Shown here piece after piece: positions 1 through 9,300 of a stretch of 27,347 nucleotides of DNA (position 1 is its first letter; each line of letters starts with the position of its first letter). The position numbers and the translations under genes are program-made. Origin of the DNA: JAOAPY01 sp041492185 (lineage in GTDB: Bacteria; Acidobacteriota; Blastocatellia; Pyrinomonadales; Pyrinomonadaceae); assembly GCA_041492185.1 (NCBI GenBank), contig JBGPWL010000064.1:1-27347 (forward strand). Reading direction: 5' to 3'. The notes beneath the pieces were generated by a model, which saw nothing but the letters and a program-made list of their open reading frames with translations, did not search any database and had not been told where the DNA came from.

Positions 1-17
1 GCAGGCCAGGTTGCAGT

Positions 18-58
18 AAAAAACAAAGGGAGAAGAGCGATGGATTGCTCTTCTCCCT
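18..58 (-). terminator. Intrinsic terminator of the TonB-dependent receptor gene
   Basis: A perfect 12-bp inverted repeat (27-38 with 47-58, AGGGAGAAGAGC and its complement) encloses an 8-nt loop. Read on the minus strand it is followed by a T-rich run (complement of 18-26). It lies 20 bp beyond the receptor stop codon, so it is a textbook Rho-independent terminator for that gene. Confidence 0.9.
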
Positions 59-78
59 CTGGTCAAATGGGTAAAAGG

Positions 79-3000
79 TTAGAAGTTGAAGCGAACTACT
101 ATCTGCCCAACTCTTCCACCCGGATCATTTGTGGTCGAAACGTCGCGGTATGCTGTCGTATCACTCAACAACTGGCCAAACGACGCCGATGTATAGGTCG
201 GCACCACGCCTCCGATGGAGACGTTATCGGAGTTGTAGGAGCCAAGCCTGAAGTTAATGTTGTTGAAAGCGTTCAGGAACTCGAACCGAAACTCGAGATT
301 CATCGATTCCGAGAACTTGAGCTTCTTCTCGATGCCGATGTCCATACGCGTGAAACGCGGGCCATGGACAATCAGCGTCGTAAAGCCGCAATCGCCGGTA
401 GCTTTCGATATGCAGTTATTACCCGCAGGGGCAATGAAACGGCCTGACGGGTCGCCACCGGCAATACCACCTGATAGAGAGGCAGTACCATAGCCGTTGA
501 CGCTGCAACCGGCAGTACCCGGCACACAAGTGTTAACCGCTCGTCTGCTGTTGTCGATGATATCCTGCGGCAGCCAGAAGACCAGGCGATTGGGATCCTT
601 GCGAATCTGAATCGCATCCTCAAGTTGCTTGCGAGTCATACCGACAAGTTGAACGTTCCCCAGGTTCAGCGGGACGCCCGTTGAGACTCGCAGAGTCCCA
701 TTGAGAGTCCAGTTACCCACGATACCTTCCACTATCCCATGCGAGTTGCCGAGGAAGTGCCTGCCTCGTCCTACCGGCGCCTCGATGATGTATTGGCCCT
801 TGAGCGAGCTTCTGATGTCGAACGGCGAAAAGTCCTTGTTCCGCCAAGTGTTGCGAATCGTGGCTGGCTGAAGGAAGGCTATGGAGCTACTGACGAACTG
901 GTTGCCCAGGGCCCTCGAGAAGGTGTAATTAAAGCTTGCGAGTACACCCTTCGAAAGACGCCGGCGCAACTCGACGGTAAAAGCGTCGTACCAGGTCTTG
1001 CCGTCATTGTTGACAACGAAGGCGCCATTGCCGGCTCCAAAGTTATTAAACTCCACGGGGTTGACAACAAAGAAGTTCGCTGGCAAACCGGCGGTCGTGG
1101 CATTTACCATATAAGCAATTCCACTGGCCGCGACATTACCGCGTTGGGCAAGAATGCCAGCAGTGCCAATTGCCTGTAGATTGCTCGGCACCATCCTGCT
1201 GGTAAACGTGCTGCTCCCGAACCGCGATGACGTGTAAGTGGCCGGGAGGCCCGCGTTAGCCGACGAACCCTGGAAGAAAGCGAGGAAGAGCGGTAGTGGA
1301 ACAGTTCCCGCACAGGTCGAGAGCTTGAATGTTGTTCCGCATCCGCCGGCGACGTTAATCGCCAGATTCCTTCTCGCATTATCGAACTCGGACGCAAATC
1401 CGTTCTCGATTACGTTTACTTCGTCAAGATTGAACTGACGAAGTAGTTGGTGACCGCGGTTGCCAACGTAACCGATCTCAAGCACTGTGTCTTTCGTGAG
1501 TTCGCGTTGGACGCTGCCGCTAAACGAAATCACGTATGGAGTCTTGAGATTGGGCAGGAAAGCGTTGGCGCTCGCATTGTCGGTAAAGCCAGGCGTCAAC
1601 GGGAAAGCCGGCACGCCTGGACTCGCGGGAGCCGCAGGAAGGGTTCTGAAAAGCGACCCGCGTGCGAAGTCGGTACCCGCAAACTGCGATAGATCGCGCT
1701 GACCGCCGAAGTTGGCGCCCACGATGCTGGAGGTAAGATTCAAACCTTCACGGTCGTAGGCCATCGACCAGCCCCCGCGAATCACGGTTTGGCCCGCGTT
1801 GCCGGTCAGCCGCTTCATGAAACCACTCTTGAAATTGGGCTGCCAGGCAAACCCAATAGTCGGAGCAAGGTTATGAGAAGTGGCGTAGAGATGCTGGCCC
1901 GGTGGAAGCGGTGTAAATGTCGTCGCGCCTCCCCCAGTGGCTCCCGGTTTGAATAAAACTGAAAGATCAGAGCCTGACGTATTAAACAAGCCTGCAAAGG
2001 TGTTTAGGGTCAGGGCCTTGTTTTGAGAGATCGGAGCGTATACGGTCTCCAGGCGCACACCAAAGTTGACCGTAAGATTCGATTTGAGGCGCCATGAATC
2101 CTGCCCGTAGATACCAAACTCTCGTTGACGGAACCGCTGAATGTTCACATCACGAACGTAACCAGTGCCCCCTTCATTGAGAGAAGCAGCGTAGCTTATC
2201 GACGAAAGCCGACCGGTCAGCACACGGTAAAGCGTGTCGGCCTGCCCGGCAATGGTGTCGCTCGTGAAGGGACCACAGGGAGCGGCGCCAACGCAGAACA
2301 TGCTCTCGATCGCGTCGCTAGTGTCTCGCCCATATCCGGTGGTGGGCACAACGCCGACAAAGTTGGGCGTTTGCGCCAAAAACGTACTAACCGAAGACGC
2401 GCTTGCGCCGAAGTTCATCGTGTGTTTGCCCCGAACATAGCTGAGGTTGTCACTCATCTGATACGTCGGCGTGTTGCGACGCTGCGCATTGTTGACCGTG
2501 GTCACATTGGAGATACCACTGGCAGCGGCGCTGATGCCCTGAGAAACGCCACCCTGGTTCACGAACTGGCCCGGATTGTTCTGACCAAAGAAAACCACGA
2601 TCCCGTTCTGAACGCCAAATCTCGCTTCATTAACAAGATTTGACTTAATCGTGCTGCGCCAAGCCGTGGCACTCGAATAGCGGTTTGAGTCCTGGCTGCC
2701 GAAGTTTGGAAATCCGGGAGCAAATGGATCCGCGCCGTTCAGAAAGTCCACCTTTGAGCGGAATATCTGATAGTTGTAAATCGTTTCCACGTGGTTGTTC
2801 TTGTTAACCTCAAAGTCGAACCGCGCTGTTGGAAACTGCCGCTTTTGTCCACCCTGGTTGGTGAAGCTAAGCTGCTGAAGGTTCGGATCGGAAAGATTGG
2901 TGTATGTCCCAGCCACCGACCGGGTTGATGCCAGGAGCGCGCCAATCGTCGCGTCGGGCGTTGCCGTAAATCCGTTGGCGGCAGCCAGGGTGTAAAGATT

Positions 3001-4071
3001 GACCGTGGTAGCACCAAACTGGAAGTTACCCGCGAGCGCATTCGCGCTAAGGACAGTACGCGTTCGTAGCTGAGCCTCAGGCAACCGATACTCTTCATAG
3101 TTTATGAAGAAGAAGCCCTTGCGATTCGAATTGAAGATATAGGGAATCTTGAGCGGACCGCCGATCCTGCCGCCGGGCTGGTTGAGCAGCGCATTGGTTC
3201 TCGGCGCCTTGTCATTTGGTGACGCAGGCTGACCGAAATGCGGTTTGGGCGCGAGCAGCTCATTGTTCCAGAAGAAATTACCATTGAGCGATTTGTCGCG
3301 GTGTGTCTCATAAAGACTGCCGTGAAACTCGCTTCCACCACTGCGCGTGGTGAACTTGATCTGGACGGCGCCTTCGGAGTTGCTCTCAGCCCCAGGCGTC
3401 GAGGTCGAGACCGTGACTTCCTGGACGGCGTCCGTCTTCGGCTGGATCAGAGTGAAAAAGCCATCGGAGCCTTTCAGCACGTTGTCCTGAATATTAAGGC
3501 CGTCAAGCGTGATATTGAGCATCGCCTTTGGCAGGCCATTGACCGTTGACTGTCGCGGGCGGCCGGCCGTGCTCGTGCCTGGTAAGAACAGCAGCAGGTC
3601 CAGCGCGTTACGCGAGGCATACGGAAGCTCCGTAATCTGCCGGCCCGTAATCGAGGTGCCTACTGTGGCAGTCTCAGTTTTCAATAGTTCGCCGCCGACC
3701 CCGGAAACCACAACTGTTTCGGTGGGGCTTCCGATTTCGAGAGTGACCTTAATGCTAGAAGGTTCTCCGACATCGACCTTGATTCCAGTCAACTCGGCTT
3801 TCTTGAAACCTGGCGCCGTAATGGTCGCCGAATAGACTGCCGACATTATGGATGGAATCTTGAACGTTCCGCTATCGTCTGTCGTAGCTGTAAATTCCTG
3901 GCCGGTAGCGGAGTTTTTCACCGTAACACTGGCGTTGGCTACGGCAGCACCATTCGGATCGGTGACGGTTCCCGCCAGCGATCCTCTGGTGGATACTTGG
4001 CCGAAAGCCACCACCGTGCCCATCGTAAACAAGATCGCTACGATGAGCAGATTCAGTAATCTGAACTTCAT
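79..4071 (-). CDS. Oar-like TonB-dependent outer-membrane receptor with carboxypeptidase-regulatory domain
   Basis: The product (1,330 aa) is predicted to be an outer-membrane beta-barrel that takes up a substrate using TonB energy; the substrate cannot be told. Residues 1-24 form a Sec signal peptide (hydrophobic stretch NLLIVAILFTMGTVVAF, cleavage near FG|QV). Residues about 27-112 are a carboxypeptidase-regulatory-like Ig fold (GTVTDPNGAAVANASVTV), followed by a plug region (about 120-250, with ITELPYASRNALDLLLFLPG) and a long barrel. The protein ends in VVRFNF, the terminal-aromatic signature of outer-membrane barrels. The size and order match the 'Oar-like' receptors that are numerous in Acidobacteriota. 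The start is supported by a GGAGGA ribosome site 7-8 nt upstream. The gene seems monocistronic: a 379-bp gap precedes it and a strong terminator follows. No recognisable TonB box was identified. Family assignment is solid; ligand is unknown. Confidence 0.93.
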   Translation of the reverse strand: MKFRLLNLLIVAILFTMGTVVAFGQVSTRGSLAGTVTDPNGAAVANASVTVKNSATGQEFTATTDDSGTFKIPSIMSAVYSATITAPGFKKAELTGIKVDVGEPSSIKVTLEIGSPTETVVVSGVGGELLKTETATVGTSITGRQITELPYASRNALDLLLFLPGTSTAGRPRQSTVNGLPKAMLNITLDGLNIQDNVLKGSDGFFTLIQPKTDAVQEVTVSTSTPGAESNSEGAVQIKFTTRSGGSEFHGSLYETHRDKSLNGNFFWNNELLAPKPHFGQPASPNDKAPRTNALLNQPGGRIGGPLKIPYIFNSNRKGFFFINYEEYRLPEAQLRTRTVLSANALAGNFQFGATTVNLYTLAAANGFTATPDATIGALLASTRSVAGTYTNLSDPNLQQLSFTNQGGQKRQFPTARFDFEVNKNNHVETIYNYQIFRSKVDFLNGADPFAPGFPNFGSQDSNRYSSATAWRSTIKSNLVNEARFGVQNGIVVFFGQNNPGQFVNQGGVSQGISAAASGISNVTTVNNAQRRNTPTYQMSDNLSYVRGKHTMNFGASASSVSTFLAQTPNFVGVVPTTGYGRDTSDAIESMFCVGAAPCGPFTSDTIAGQADTLYRVLTGRLSSISYAASLNEGGTGYVRDVNIQRFRQREFGIYGQDSWRLKSNLTVNFGVRLETVYAPISQNKALTLNTFAGLFNTSGSDLSVLFKPGATGGGATTFTPLPPGQHLYATSHNLAPTIGFAWQPNFKSGFMKRLTGNAGQTVIRGGWSMAYDREGLNLTSSIVGANFGGQRDLSQFAGTDFARGSLFRTLPAAPASPGVPAFPLTPGFTDNASANAFLPNLKTPYVISFSGSVQRELTKDTVLEIGYVGNRGHQLLRQFNLDEVNVIENGFASEFDNARRNLAINVAGGCGTTFKLSTCAGTVPLPLFLAFFQGSSANAGLPATYTSSRFGSSTFTSRMVPSNLQAIGTAGILAQRGNVAASGIAYMVNATTAGLPANFFVVNPVEFNNFGAGNGAFVVNNDGKTWYDAFTVELRRRLSKGVLASFNYTFSRALGNQFVSSSIAFLQPATIRNTWRNKDFSPFDIRSSLKGQYIIEAPVGRGRHFLGNSHGIVEGIVGNWTLNGTLRVSTGVPLNLGNVQLVGMTRKQLEDAIQIRKDPNRLVFWLPQDIIDNSRRAVNTCVPGTAGCSVNGYGTASLSGGIAGGDPSGRFIAPAGNNCISKATGDCGFTTLIVHGPRFTRMDIGIEKKLKFSESMNLEFRFEFLNAFNNINFRLGSYNSDNVSIGGVVPTYTSASFGQLLSDTTAYRDVSTTNDPGGRVGQIVVRFNF

Positions 4072-4450
4072 AAGGGGTCCTCCTCTGCAAATTTGTTGTA
4101 CTTGAACCGCGAAGTCGGAAGAGCGTTTATCTTCCCTGTTAACGGAATTAAGAACGAAAACCGGGTTACTGGCCCGCGAAGCGTCTTAATAGGCTTATGT
4201 GAATAAGCAATCCTTGCGCCAACCCTCGGAGGCTGCTAACCAATTGGTCTTTTCTCCGATTTTTCGATGATCTTGTGACTCGGAGCCTCGCTTACATCCA
4301 ACTTTCCGGACAAAAATTCAAATTCTCGTACGATCACTGCGGAGTGTCTGAGAGTGGCCCGAGACACGTCGCCGCTGGGACCCTCTTCGAGATCGGATGC
4401 AGGCAGCTACGTTGTGTGTTCAGCGCCGAGCCTGGCGCGCAGGGGGCAGG
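4072..4450. other. Non-coding gap upstream of the receptor gene, with two short palindromes
   Basis: I see no credible gene in these 379 bp. The part next to the receptor start is AT-richer and should hold its promoter, but no -35/-10 pair with normal spacing stands out on the minus strand. Two exact palindromes could be operator sites: GCTTAT-gtga-ATAAGC at 4193-4208 and ACCAATTGGT at 4239-4248. Both are short enough to arise by chance. No terminator with a T-run was found downstream of the small gene that ends at 4451. Confidence 0.4.
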
Positions 4451-4711
4451 TTACGTCGAAGCGGCTTCGCTGGATTCCGTTGGGGGGGTTGTCTCGTGAT
4501 GTTCCGCATGTTCGGTGGTGTATAAGCGAAGGATGTCCTGCCCTTGCCGGGACCGAGGATCAATTGTGCGCAGGTGCTTGCGTCCCTGCATTTCCCAGAT
4601 GGCTGTCACTACGCCATCTTTTTCAACGGCATGGTAAGTAATGTCCTCCGTGCTCGCAGTCGCTGCCGAGTTTTCCTTTGACTCCGTCGGCGCGGTTTCG
4701 TTTTCTGACAT
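4451..4711 (-). CDS. Small hydrophilic hypothetical protein
   Basis: The family is not recognised. The 86-residue product has disordered, Ser/Thr/Glu-rich ends (MSENETAPTESKENSAATAS and ETTPPTESSEAAST) around a compact middle of about 45 residues (DITYHAVEKDGVVTAIWEMQGRKHLRTIDPRSRQGQDILRLY, split here as DITYHAVEKDGVVTAIW and EMQGRKHLRTIDPRSRQG). That middle could be a small beta-rich domain. There is no signal peptide, membrane segment or cysteine. A GAGAGGAG stretch lies about 16 nt before the ATG, rather far for a ribosome site. It is downstream of the subtilase gene on the same strand, separated by a repeat element, so co-transcription is possible but unproven. The opposite strand is also open here, so coding status is likely but not certain. 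Confidence 0.55.
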   Translation of the reverse strand: MSENETAPTESKENSAATASTEDITYHAVEKDGVVTAIWEMQGRKHLRTIDPRSRQGQDILRLYTTEHAEHHETTPPTESSEAAST

Positions 4712-4808
4712 AAATACTCTAAAACTCTCCTCTCAAAACTATTTGCTTCTCTTGCGGATTATTTTCAGGATTGTGGCATACGGGCGTTCGACTGTCTACC
4801 CAAGACAC

Positions 4809-4885
4809 GTAGCACAGACGTCCGTCTGTGTGCGCTTGCGCCCGGGAGGCCAGGTCCACGAATCACAGACTGAAGTCTGTGCTAC
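4809..4885. repeat. REP/REPIN-like element: two hairpins inside an 11-bp terminal inverted repeat
   Basis: Outer arms GTAGCACAGAC (4809-4819) and GTCTGTGCTAC (4875-4885) are perfect inverted copies. Each end also folds on itself: CACAGACG-tc-CGTCTGTG at 4813-4830 and CACAGACT-ga-AGTCTGTG at 4864-4881. The two hairpins in opposite orientation with a short spacer have the shape of REPIN-type elements mobilised in trans by RAYT (TnpA-REP) transposases. No such transposase gene is in the window. The right edge overlaps the stop codon of the subtilase gene (TAG, complement of 4882-4884). Confidence 0.85.
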
Positions 4886-6252
4886 TGGGAGCGCATCGCC
4901 AACGCGACCTCAACCGCGCGTTTCGCCACCACCACTCCCCAACCCTGGCGCTCGACTGCGACTGACTGAACTCGTTCCGCGGTATCGATCAGAATTCGTT
5001 TGACTTGCTGGGGGCTAAGGCGCGGATTTGCTTCCAGCATGCACGCGACGATCGAGGCAACAATAGGCGCGGCGAACGAAGTGCCGTCAACGTATTTGTA
5101 GTGTTGACTGATTACGTTTCCCTCGTGCAGCTTGATAGTGATCAACTGCCGGAGGATCGGCACGGGCAGGTCCTTAGCTTCATCCAGATCTTTGTCGACG
5201 CCTGTATGCGATTCGATTATCGCGAGCAATTCATCGTCGTTCGCGGCGTCGAGTTCGGAGTACAGATGCGCCTCGTCGGCGGTTGGCGTATGCGGCAAAA
5301 TCGGCGCGGCCACCCAAATCCCCGGCGCGATCACTTCCGGTTTTTGCAGACCATCGATCGTTGGTCCATAAGACGAGCGATACATGCCGCGGCGCGCGCG
5401 GTCGATGGAGTTTTGATCGTCGAGTCCGCCGACCGCGATTGCCGAAGGCGAGCAGGCCGGCGGCAAAACCGCGTGCCTCGGAGCCATGCCCGCATTACCG
5501 ACTGCGCACACCACAATCAGTCCTTCACGCACGGCGCGTTCGACCGTCTGACACAACGAATTATTCAGATAAGACTGTTCGAAATCGCCGCCCGCGGAAA
5601 TGTTGACGACGCGAATGCCATACTCTTCACGGTGGGCGATGATCCACTTGAGCCCACGCTCGATCTGCTGCTCTGGAATATGTCCGGACCGCCCGATTTT
5701 CACCAGCACGACATTGCAATCCGGAGCGATGCCCCGATAGAAGCGCCCGGAAAGATAACCGTTTCCTGCGGCGACTACTGACGTCATCATTCCGTGCCAA
5801 CTGGCAACGTCCGCAGTCTCGAGCGCAGCCAGATCATCCTCAGGCGCGAAGATGTTGTGATAGGCAACGATGCGCTGGCGCGGCTTCGTCAGATCCGCGT
5901 GCGCATAGAAACCTGAATCCAGAAAAGCGATCGTCACGTTGCGGCCGGTGAACCGTTCATCCGCTTCCATGCGTAGCGGCGTGGGAAGCACATGATCTGT
6001 TTGCGCGAAAATTGCAGCGTGCGCCTCGAGCTGATCTTTTGCGCGGCCGAACAGTTCAACGCAATGCGGGCACACCTGCGCCAGATCGACGCTGACCGGA
6101 GCGTTTGCCTGAATGATGTCTTTCAGGCCATGGTGCAGATCGTTGAACTGCACCAATCCATCGCCAGGCTCGCGACGACAAACGTGACAAAGTTTGTTCG
6201 GCGAATACTCGTAAGGCGGCGGCGCTATTGATGAAATGGTTTGTTCGGGCAT
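4882..6252 (-). CDS. Subtilisin-like (S8) serine protease with N-terminal four-cysteine zinc-site candidate
   Basis: This 456-residue protein has a complete S8 catalytic set: Asp112 (IAFLDSGFY), His153 (SWHGMMTS), oxyanion Asn253 (AVGNAG) and nucleophile Ser392 (DGTSFAAPI). It should therefore be an active peptidase. Unusually, it has no signal peptide and no standard inhibitory propeptide. Its first 70 residues carry CHVC (22-25) and CPHC (61-64), a spacing that suggests a zinc ribbon or treble-clef-like fold, with a HHGLKDII segment between. A roughly 70-residue Asp/Glu/Leu-rich stretch (about 319-386) is inserted between the last core strand and the catalytic Ser. These features suggest a cytoplasmic, possibly regulated protease; target unknown. 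The ATG has only a weak ribosome site (GGGAAAG about 12 nt upstream). The stop codon lies in the edge of a palindromic repeat, so the native C terminus may have been altered. The start lies 85 bp beyond the stop codon of the macroglobulin gene on the same strand. Confidence 0.9.
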   Translation of the reverse strand: MPEQTISSIAPPPYEYSPNKLCHVCRREPGDGLVQFNDLHHGLKDIIQANAPVSVDLAQVCPHCVELFGRAKDQLEAHAAIFAQTDHVLPTPLRMEADERFTGRNVTIAFLDSGFYAHADLTKPRQRIVAYHNIFAPEDDLAALETADVASWHGMMTSVVAAGNGYLSGRFYRGIAPDCNVVLVKIGRSGHIPEQQIERGLKWIIAHREEYGIRVVNISAGGDFEQSYLNNSLCQTVERAVREGLIVVCAVGNAGMAPRHAVLPPACSPSAIAVGGLDDQNSIDRARRGMYRSSYGPTIDGLQKPEVIAPGIWVAAPILPHTPTADEAHLYSELDAANDDELLAIIESHTGVDKDLDEAKDLPVPILRQLITIKLHEGNVISQHYKYVDGTSFAAPIVASIVACMLEANPRLSPQQVKRILIDTAERVQSVAVERQGWGVVVAKRAVEVALAMRSQ

Positions 6253-6337
6253 CGTGTCAGGAATCTTTCCCGCGGAGAATGATTAACCCGAACTGCCATT
6301 ATGTGCAAGTAATCTTCGTGCGCTGGAGTTCTTATGC

Positions 6338-9300
6338 TCAATCGATTCGCACTCGATCGGTCCTGCCGCGACCAAACGTTTCGGGATGGTACATCTCTTC
6401 AGCCTTCGCTGGGGGCACGACAAAATCTCCGGGCGTGGTCGCGCGTGCGACGTAAGAATACGTGTAAACACCTTCCCACAAAAGCGAAGTGAACGCTTCG
6501 GCTCTTTCATCGCGCAGGTTCTGGTGATCGAACCAGACGGGCCGCCACAACCACCAACCGAAACCGAAAGAGCGGCTGCCGTAAGTCACTACCGCTTCCT
6601 GCTGCTTATCTTCCGGAATACTTTCAGTAACGGCCAACGCTGGATTGAGCGACTCGAACCCCGCCGGCAGCGGATCGACCAGCGCCACATGATAACGCCG
6701 CGCCGCCGCGACCATCGTCAGACGCACACGCACGCGCGCGCCCGCCTTGATGCGCCACGTTCCGTCGGCCAGGTGTTGCACGTCTGCCGGATCGTCAACT
6801 GCTTCATAGGTCCGTTCGACTGTAAAACCGTAATCGGCAGGCTTCAGATTCAGATCGCTCGGGGCATAGTTCATGCCGATGCGATAGTACAGCCGTCCGC
6901 CGCCCTCCTTGCTGACGATCAGATTTTGTGTCGCGCCTTGCTCCGCCAGATAGCGCATCGGCACATTGACCTGCTGCCGATCTACCGAGCGGCCTTTGAA
7001 CTGCTGCTCGCCCGCGTAAGCAGCTCCCAGCCACACGCGCGCGACAAAATCGGGCGTCACTCTTTCGTAAGTGTTGAAGTAACGATCCAGCGCCAGCAGG
7101 ATGAAAACATTCTCCTGCGTGTTGCCCCAACGTCCGCGCGTGCGATGGTCCAACAGTCCGCGCACGATCTTCAGGATCAGATCGTTATTCGGTTGATCGG
7201 CGATGAGCGCTTCCAGAATTACGCCGTCGGCGCGGCGATCCGAATTGAGTAATAAATAATCGCCGTCGCTGTATGAACACGCGAAGTGGGCCGTGGCGGC
7301 CGTTTCAGTCGCGCGGTTACTGAGCAAACGACGAATCGCCGTGACTTGCGTTTGCGAAGCCGCGTCGCCCGTCAAAACTGAAAGCAGCCAGCCGACGGAT
7401 TCCAGCGAGAGATTCTCGAGACCGGATTCGGCGATCAGCTTGCGCGCGCGTGCAGTGTCGCGGTCGCCCATCTGCGCCCGCACGTAGAGCGCGTAAGCAA
7501 TCAAAGCGCGTCGGGTATCGGCTCCGTAACGCGACGGAATGTGCGATTCGATTGCGCGCAAATAGTTCTGCGACTTCACGAGCATCTGCGCGGGTACGTC
7601 AAAATCTTTCCGCTTCGCGCGCGCGAGCGCATGCGCCACATGAAGGCTCAAATACGGCCACGACTCATCGCCACGTTTCCAGAAACCGAAGCCGCCGTCG
7701 TCATTCTGCAGGCCTTGCAGTCGCTTGAGGTCGCGTGTGACCGCGGCTTCGATCTCCTGCGGCGACGGCAGATCCTTCGCTTTGAAAGCCGTCAGCACAT
7801 CGCGCAGCGCAGCGACGGAGATGATGCGCGACGCTAGCTGCTCCGAACATTCGTAAGGATAGTTTTGCAAATACAGAAACGCGTCCGTAAGTTGCTGAAG
7901 CTGAGTTGAGGAGGTTTCGATCTCGAGTCCGCCGAATTGTTTGAAAACATTCGCGGGCGGTTTGACCGGTTGCGCGATCGCGCCGTCGTCGATCTCGCCG
8001 TAAGTGGCAAACGCTTCAGTCGTTGCCGGAGTCCAAACGGGCAGCGACACCTCAGCCGCATCAGACCAGCGGCCTGACACGACGCCGATCTGAAAACGCG
8101 CGGTGCCGGGTTTGACAGCAGCGACGGGAATGCGAACCTCGACGCGATCGTTTGCCGGCACAACGACGCGCCTGCCTGTCAGAACCGCCTGCGGTAGCGG
8201 GCGGTTGATCGTCGAGATACTCGGTTCACCGAGAGATAAACCACCCGCTACCGCAGGCGGTTCTGACAAGAGCACGTTCGTCGCGCGGACGGCGACATCG
8301 ACAGTCATCGGTTGATCAGTTTGGTTCTGCACCACGATCGGCAATTCAAACCGATCGCCGAAATTCAGAAAACGTGGCGCCGACGGTCGCACCATCAAAG
8401 GCATGCGCGCAGTGATCGTCGACTCGCCTGAGCCAAACTGCTTTCCACCCGCCACCGCAACCGACATCACGCGATAGCGCGTTAGATTGTCGGGCAGTTT
8501 TACTTGTACCTGCGCGCGTCCATTCGCATCTGTGCGCACCGAAGGAGCAAAAACCGCGAGCGCGTTGAAGTTCTCGCGCAGACGGATCTGTTGCGCTTCT
8601 TCTGAAGACTCACTTGTTCCCGATCTAGTAACGACGCTGACTCGATTGCTGAGCCCCTGCCCCTTAAACTTAATGCTTCCAAACGTAGCATCGTTGTACG
8701 TCCCTGGCGCCATTAGCGCTATAGACGCCATGGCGCGACCGCCACCCGCTCCGCCACCGCCGACTCGCCAAAACCCTTCGATGAATTGCTCTCTTTCTTC
8801 AACGGTCCTTCCCGGATTGCCCAGCAGGACGTTCGCCCGCGAATGATAATCAGTGGCCTCAGCACTTCGTTGCGCGTAGAAGATCGAAATCGGATCATCC
8901 AGTTTGTAATTCGTCAGCGCCAGCACCGACTCATCAACCACCACAACCGCAACCTCGCTCCCGCTGACCAGCTTGCCCGCCGCATCTGTCACTTCGACAC
9001 TGACACTTGTCTCGCCGCCGGGTTCGATCGCTTTGTCGCGCGGTGTTGCGGTGACTGTTAACTTCCGATCGATTGGCGGGATCGAAAGATTCAACTCGCC
9101 ACTCGCAAACGCCGGCCGCTTCGCCGGGAGCGCGCCTGGGAGCGCGGACATCCTGTCCGCATTGAGCGCGCCAGCGCGAACAGAGTTTTCCATAGTTGTA
9201 GCTTGAGAGTTGGGCGAACTGGCGGACAGGATGTCCGCGCTCCCAGGCGCCGCCCCCACGAGATCAACCTGCACGTGCACATTCGGCGTCCACGCCGCTT

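Noticed and set aside
5005..5781. Open plus-strand frame of 258 codons opposite the subtilase
   Set aside because: It is antisense to a gene with all catalytic motifs, has no domain sense and is explained by GC-rich codon bias on the other strand.
6386..7252. Open plus-strand frame of 288 codons opposite the macroglobulin
   Set aside because: The composition is Arg/His-rich and low in sense; the minus strand encodes the thioester domain and C terminus.
8178..9250. CRISPR or transposon end explanation for the two palindromes in the macroglobulin gene
   Set aside because: There is no direct-repeat/spacer periodicity, no target-site duplication I could confirm and no transposase frame between them.
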